Of a stretch of DNA of 64,000 nt, positions 58,837 to 64,000 are shown piece after piece. The stretch covers positions 8,307,501-8,371,500 of the forward strand of contig JAQISU010000115.1 of assembly GCA_029339505.1 (NCBI GenBank), written 5' to 3'. Numbering within the stretch: position 1 is the first letter of the stretch; each line of letters begins with the position of its first letter. Origin of the DNA: Unio delphinus. Its lineage: Eukaryota; Mollusca; Bivalvia; Unionida; Unionidae. A program made the position numbers and the translations under genes. The notes below the pieces were generated by a model that was given only the letters and a program-made list of their open reading frames with translations, did not search any database and was not told the origin of the DNA.

Positions 58837-59205
58837 TTAAATTCGAACAACACGAAAGACAAAAATACATAAAAGCCAAATGGATAAATACATGGATAAA
58901 ATACATAGGGAAACGATCAAAGTGGCATATAAACAAGTCACTGTACAACATTGTTTGGGTAACGAAGGTGTCCTAAAGGTAGTGTGCAATGTTCTTATAG
59001 TCTCCTCTACATGGGGTACAGTCACATACGTGTCTTCTCGAAAGGGTCTTTGTGGGGGAATGTCTATGACAGTTCTGTCTTGAACAAAGGGATTGTCCTG
59101 GGTGACAGATTCTTTCTCTTCTTCTTCTGGTACTGTCACTAACACAGGTTTAAAAGTGACTTTTTTCACTCGACGATGTATTTTAGGAACACAACGCTTG
59201 GGCAT
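58837..59205 (-). CDS. tail-anchored basic protein (B copy)
   Basis: 122 residues from MPKRCVPKIHRRVKKVTFKP with the C-terminal hydrophobic segment (LCILSMYLSIWLLCIFVF). Confidence 0.65.
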   Translation of the reverse strand: MPKRCVPKIHRRVKKVTFKPVLVTVPEEEEKESVTQDNPFVQDRTVIDIPPQRPFREDTYVTVPHVEETIRTLHTTFRTPSLPKQCCTVTCLYATLIVSLCILSMYLSIWLLCIFVFRVVRI

Positions 59206-59431
59206 AATGGAATGCTTCGTTTGTCCAAGCCTCAAAATCCCAACTTTTCCAGTCACGTACATCTGTCCAATGAGGGTGTAAATCACAAGCTACACACACA
59301 TCTTCGTACACTGCTTCCGTACGTAAAAGTTAACGAATCTTTTTTTCTTGGAGAGGTCGAGACGTATCCAGATGAAAGCGTAAGGCTTTGAACAGAATAA
59401 GTCTCTCGTGGACATTTAAAGGAGTTACCAT
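59183..59431 (-). pseudogene. 82-aa unknown protein (B copy), one stop
   Basis: Same length as 37402-37650; an in-frame TAA (near 59329) replaces a Gln codon. Rest conserved. Confidence 0.75.
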
Positions 59432-59658
59432 ACTGTCTTATTTTTTTTTGATAGGTAGTGTTCGTAAAGTGTCCACAAGGAATCGACAGGTAAACGAAAT
59501 CCCAGAAAGCAAGTCACTAAAACACACACTACACGTCGACCCCAATTCATAGGGTATAGTTCTTGCAATAAGTGTTCGTAATCTTTCACCGTGTGAATCT
59601 TCTCATTGATATCCTTCCACGGAATCTGTTGGATCACAAGTGATAAAGGTTGTGGCAT
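59425..59658 (-). CDS. small membrane-associated protein (B copy)
   Basis: 77 residues; identical to A through LYEHYLSKK, then extended by five residues because of an extra base in the A-rich run before the stop, and now overlapping the next frame. Confidence 0.5.
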   Translation of the reverse strand: MPQPLSLVIQQIPWKDINEKIHTVKDYEHLLQELYPMNWGRRVVCVLVTCFLGFRLPVDSLWTLYEHYLSKKNKTVW

Positions 59659-59699
59659 GGTCGTTCTCTTTTATACTTCTTTTTTTTTTGCCGAAGACC

Positions 59700-60073
59700 A
59701 TCAGTGTATATTCTACACAGAATTAAATCTGCTCCAAAAGCGAAAGTGATTAATATAACGTGTAATTTCGTCCCACTGCCATTCAGGGTAACGGTCAAGA
59801 AGGATCAAAACATCTTCAGATGTAAACGTACTAAATTGGAAACAGAGCAAAAAATACCCTTGATCCAGAGAAATCTAACACGTTGGTTAATTTTTGTCAC
59901 TTTCCTCTTGTGAATTTCACGACACAAAAGTTCTACAGTCACCCATTGAGATTTTTCTTTAGCAAGGCCTTGCCAAACGTCCTTGTAGATCTTCTCTTGC
60001 AATTCGTGTGGTAATCCTTGAATATTATGTTTTAGAGAGGGCTTTTATACTGGTCTAGGTTTGTTACACGACA
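59700..60073 (-). pseudogene. 128-aa unknown protein (B copy), broken
   Basis: Starts MSCNKPRPV at 60073. A TAA arises within a TATAAAAG sequence near 60047, and a second frame break lies near 59850. Homologous to 36750-37136. Confidence 0.7.
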
Positions 60074-60086
60074 TGGAGCAGTAGTG

Positions 60087-60635
60087 TCACTTCCAATCAC
60101 TAGGTCCCACTAAAGGTAGGTATTGACAATTCGGAGACCATCGAGCATGTTCCAGGTAAGCGGAATCTTTATGTTCCCACTCGTAAATGGATACACCACA
60201 ACTGAAACACTTGACTTTATCCCCTTCGCCCAAGTAGAAAAATCCGGCTCTGGCTAATTCTTCAGGAGTTGGTCCAGGCAGATATTTTGGCCATTTATCT
60301 TTGAAAGTTTGGAATCGACTTTTGAAATGACAGTATTCAGGCAAACTCGTTGGGAACGAATATTCGACTCTCCTCACTTCTGTTCGATGTAGGTACGGTG
60401 AAATTCCTAGGAGTCCACGATAACGTGTCGCACCGCTTTCGCATCCCTCAGGTTTGACACGCACAGCATCACTTTCCAGGGTAGATATAGGGGTAGTAGT
60501 CATAGCAAAGTTCCCACGATATCCTGCTGAATCGCTAAGGTCACAGCGCCTGGCATCACTACAATCGCAAGGTTTAGCATCGCACTCCACTTGAGAATTC
60601 CCAAATTTGAATGATGTCTGTTTAAATGGATTCAT
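60087..60635 (-). CDS. BIR-domain (IAP-like) protein (B copy)
   Basis: 182 residues from the Met matching A; an upstream in-frame Met (60665) is created by changes in the leader. The BIR zinc ligands (KCFSCG ... HARWSPNC) are intact. Confidence 0.85.
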   Translation of the reverse strand: MNPFKQTSFKFGNSQVECDAKPCDCSDARRCDLSDSAGYRGNFAMTTTPISTLESDAVRVKPEGCESGATRYRGLLGISPYLHRTEVRRVEYSFPTSLPEYCHFKSRFQTFKDKWPKYLPGPTPEELARAGFFYLGEGDKVKCFSCGVSIYEWEHKDSAYLEHARWSPNCQYLPLVGPSDWK

Positions 60636-60670
60636 CTTCTTTTCGCTGGGCCGTTGTAGTGACAAATGAA

Positions 60671-63600
60671 CTATTGGTCGTGGACGATGTCCCTTTTTAG
60701 ACTCTGCCCATTTTCGACGTGACCGTACGGTAGAGTGAAGTGATTGGGAAGTCGTACTCTTTTTTGGTACACGATTTGATAGACTTTTTCCAAAGGTCGG
60801 CTAACGATTTGGTGTGTGGGTAAACGGACGATCTTGTGCGGTTCGTGGGTAGTCACTTTAAACGTTTCATCCTGTCCCGACTGTAAGGCTTCTTGTAGTA
60901 CGTTAAAGTTCACCACTCGACTGGTGCGATAATTGAGAGTCAATCCTTTCACTTTACATTCGGTGTGCATTTCTCCTTCGGGGTCTCGGTATTCGTAGCC
61001 GTAATTTTTAGGACCGCCACTTGCAAAACATAGAATCTTGTCGTCGGGATGTTCATCGGTCCAGGCTCCTAAATGGTCTCCTTCGATGACAGGGTTACAC
61101 TGGTTTGGTCGGTGAATGTAGATGCAACTGTCCGTGTCAAAATACAACACTCGATCTCCTAGCAGTTCTAACACTTCGTACAATTTTAAGCGAGCGTGTG
61201 TTGTCACGTAAGCCGCAATGATGACATTTCCAAATTTGTCGGCTTCTACAAAGTCTAGTTCTTCTTCGTAATTGACTAAGATCAAGTCCTCACGAATGAC
61301 GTCCACGTGTTTGATGACTTTGGTTTTGTCGTGAATCATCTGGAAGTAGCGAGATGGCTCGGACAAATACTCCATCTTGGGTAAAGACGGTCGTTGTGCC
61401 ATTTTACCCCACAAACAATTGAGCATCACTTTGGCAAACGATCGCCTTCCTTCATTTTTATCGATGTGGTCTAAAGTGATGCCTTCCTGCTCCCGATATT
61501 TTTCTTTGAATATCTTTTGGTCTTCGGGAGTGTGACACCAGGAAGGATAGCCACTAGCTTCTTGTTTTAGTTTTAAAAAGGCATCCACGTAGTCTGCAAA
61601 AAATACCTTTCTGTGTCTCGTCGCCCTTGCGGTATTGTTGTGTCTTGGGAAAGTGATAAATTTCGTACACTTCTAACAGTTGGTATCCCAGGTCCAGAGC
61701 TTTAAACAATTCCACGCTCACCCACGTTCCTGTCAAGGCACGTTCTTCCTGGGTGTGATGATAAGGTTGGTCTTGGTTGCACGTTTCGGCACATGTGCGA
61801 CACAAAGGAAACATTAGTTTTCCTTGGCAATGGTGAGGTAAAACGGGATGGTACAAGTCTGTGGGTGGTAAGACTTTACACTTGATTAATCCTTCGTACT
61901 GACGAATGTGGTCCAGGTCAAGGTGTTCTGTCATCAATTCTGGATGCCCTACGGGAAAGTGACAATATTTGCAGACGTAAGGATACAACGAACACACGTC
62001 CAAGTATTTGATTTCTTCTCCCTTCTCCTCGTCCGCTTCGTACAGCAAACAAGTGGCATTCGTCCGTCCTCCGTACAAACTATCCCGAGGGTTCAATGGG
62101 TCCACCCACTTGTAACTTTCTACGATGCGTTTAAACTCGGGATCGGTTTTCAGACGCTGATCGTACTCATGTTCCCACATTTCCACCACCTGATATCCTT
62201 GCTGTTCTAACTTCAAACGTCGCTGACAAGTAGTCTGGTACAAGTCTTCCATGGTCCGTTGTAAAAACTGATTTTTGGTGTTACGCTGAGGGTAGCATAG
62301 GGGACATCCGTGAAATAAGCATCCGTTAAACTCGTACACGATCTGAGGGTTTTCTAAGTCCCATCCATCTACCGAATAGGTTCCGATGGTCTTTTCGCCT
62401 CCTCCATTGCGAGCGTGTTGGATCCATTTGTCTTCCTTGTCGCACAAGTAATGGAGCCAGCGTAGGGCCTTGACCGAGTATTAACGTTTGACAAAATTTG
62501 TCGTTTGAGGACTGATGACAGCTAGAGTATTTTCGGGCATAAAGCGTTTTCGGTACACTAAGGAACACGCTTTGGCGATGGTACAAGCTTCTTTCAAAGG
62601 ATCGATCCCTCCGTACTCCATGAACAATTCTCGAAATTTTCCACAGCAGCGTCGTAAAATGTCCACGTCAGATCGACAGTACTTTAAAATTTCTTCTTGA
62701 AAGTCAAAGGGGTCCGAGGCGTGAGTCTGGTACGAAGCATGGAAAGCTTCTCGTTGTTCGGTGCGCATGTTGTCGGGGTCGTAGTCGTCAACCTCAGGCA
62801 AATGGGGTAGATCGGCATGTTGATTGGCTTCAGTATTAAAAAAGTGTGGAAAATAACCTTTGGCCATTTCTGTCATATCAAACGTTTTAGGCATGCGACT
62901 CAAAGGCATGGCCAAGTAACACATCGAATCTTTAAACTGTACTTGTCCTACTTGCATAGAAATGATTTTGGCTCCGTTCAAAGTCACTTGAGGACGTTCG
63001 GTACTTTGTTCCGCATAGTATCTAAGCAGAAACTGCCCATCGTATCCCGAGAAATTGTGAACCATGACCTTGGCATGGTGATGACAATCTCCGTAACGTT
63101 CGATGTCTTCTAGACTCCACGTTTCGTCGATGGGGTTTAGGATCCATTGGGCAAAATCGGCTAGCGTGTTTGACCCTCGAAAGATTTTTTCACGTCCTCC
63201 AGGAATCTTGCTGCAGTAAGGGCAATGACTAAAGATAGGTTCTTGGATGCACTTCTCGCACGCGCGGTGAGCCACGCAGAAATCAGGAATGTGAATTCCA
63301 GTATCTTGCATACATTCGAAATCAAAAAAGATAAAATTCCCTTTCTTCTGGGTATCATCTGGTCGGGGTTGATATTTTTGAATGAAGCATTCGTGCTCCA
63401 AGTCCACAATTTGATGACAAATGTGACATCGTTTCTTCCCTCGACAAACGTGAAACTTGGCATTACTGGTACGTATGCCTTGTCCACAAGTAGGACACAA
63501 TCTCAGAAGCTGACAAGTACTTTTCTGCTGTGAACCTTGCATCTTCAAATGTTGTTGGTAACAGGTAAGACTGACAAAAGTGCGCTGACAAACAGGGCAA

Positions 63601-64000
63601 TGCACTCGTACTTGTCCTTTGTCCAGACAAGGTTGAGAGGCCAAACATCCCTCACATTTTGATCCACAATGCTTGTGTTGTTCTCGATTGTTATAACCAT
63701 AGTCACATTTTTCACAGTAGTTACTGAATTTCAGAAATCCAGTGATACTGGTAATGGTATCAAAATGACCATCGTGATGATAGACGTGAATGTATTTTCC
63801 GTCTTTGAAATCGTGGCCTCGAAACAAAAGAGGACCACGCACTTCTTGAGGGTGTACTTTCAAAGTGTAACGTGGAGCCAAGACGTCTTGCAATTTTTGC
63901 ATTTCTGGAATGCCACAAGGGGTGTCTTTGGATATCCCTGCTTGCTGTAACAGGAGTTCTGCTCCACTTCGTTGTTTGGCTCGACCCAATTTTCGAATAG
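60671..64000 (-). pseudogene. POLB: family B DNA polymerase (B copy), partial and broken
   Basis: Reads in from the window edge. Exonuclease motifs, motif A (DVCSLYPYV), motif B (NCLWGKMAQ) and motif C (YFDTDS) are all recognisable. Two lesions: a Gln codon changed to TAA (near 62480) and one extra T in a T-run (near 61604) that shifts the frame. The 8-bp duplication that breaks A (32829-32845) is absent here, so the two polymerase genes were inactivated independently. Confidence 0.93.

Larger units (their letters stand above)
50330..64000 (-). mobile_element. Polinton B, segment 3 (continues beyond the window)
   Basis: Minus-strand counterpart of A from the protease N-terminus to the polymerase N-terminal region, in the same gene order and at several percent divergence. 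By collinearity with A, about 3.2 kb of B (left-end genes and TIR) should lie beyond 64000. Confidence 0.92.

Noticed and set aside
29692..64000. Inverted A/B arrangement as an assembly palindrome
   Set aside because: A and B differ by several percent with distinct lesions, and A has its own TIRs and TACGAA duplication, so they are separate elements.

Overview
This is a eukaryotic (metazoan) nuclear window made almost entirely of nested mobile DNA. It has no bacterial-style operons. It does have long dinucleotide microsatellites, TATA-box genes, AATAAA signals, TRIM-like and thrombospondin-neighbour-like host gene remnants, and metazoan retrotransposons. A marine invertebrate, most likely a mollusc or other lophotrochozoan, fits best, but the species cannot be fixed from the sequence.

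Layout. (1) 1-4297: 3' half of a decayed LTR retrotransposon with the order protease, integrase, reverse transcriptase, RNase H, LTR, which is the unusual Gmr1-like arrangement of Ty3/Gypsy. (2) 4298-12167: host-like DNA with microsatellites, a possible 3' exon of a membrane protein (5299-5694), a degraded coding frame (6485-6790) and a RING/B-box TRIM-like pseudogene (9034-11071). (3) 12168 to beyond 64000: one old Polinton/Maverick (adintovirus-like) element, here called B, on the minus strand. It is split into three pieces by two large insertions.

Insertion 1 (13623-28133) is a head-to-tail array of six units of one non-LTR retrotransposon family, all on the minus strand. It includes a full-length copy with two intact ORFs (ORF1 with CCHC knuckles; ORF2 with APE endonuclease, RT and RNase H), a nearly identical 5'-truncated copy, and four shorter non-autonomous relatives. 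Insertion 2 (29692-50329) is a complete 20,638-bp Polinton, here called A. It has 362-bp terminal inverted repeats that read as identical and a 6-bp target duplication (TACGAA), and it sits inside the protease gene of B.

Polinton A carries a full virus-like gene set. It has a protein-primed family B DNA polymerase, a chromodomain DDE integrase, a packaging ATPase, an adenain/Ulp1-like protease, a double-jelly-roll major capsid protein, a penton-like minor capsid protein, several small basic virion proteins and membrane proteins, a BIR (IAP-like) protein and a zinc-knuckle protein. Its only visible coding lesion is an 8-bp duplication in the polymerase gene. B carries the same genes, diverged by several percent and with many breaks.

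The most striking observation concerns the genes near both ends of the Polintons. They terminate in perfect 16-nt stem-loops of the replication-dependent histone mRNA type (6-bp stem, pyrimidine tetraloop, ACYC flank, purine-rich downstream element) 18-42 nt after the stop codon. The central and late genes instead have AATAAA signals where a signal is visible. The right-end early genes also share an upstream promoter motif containing TCACGTCCGCGCTT. Late genes have T/GATAAAAG-type boxes. This suggests an early gene programme using histone-like, S-phase-linked 3'-end formation, with polyadenylated late transcripts.
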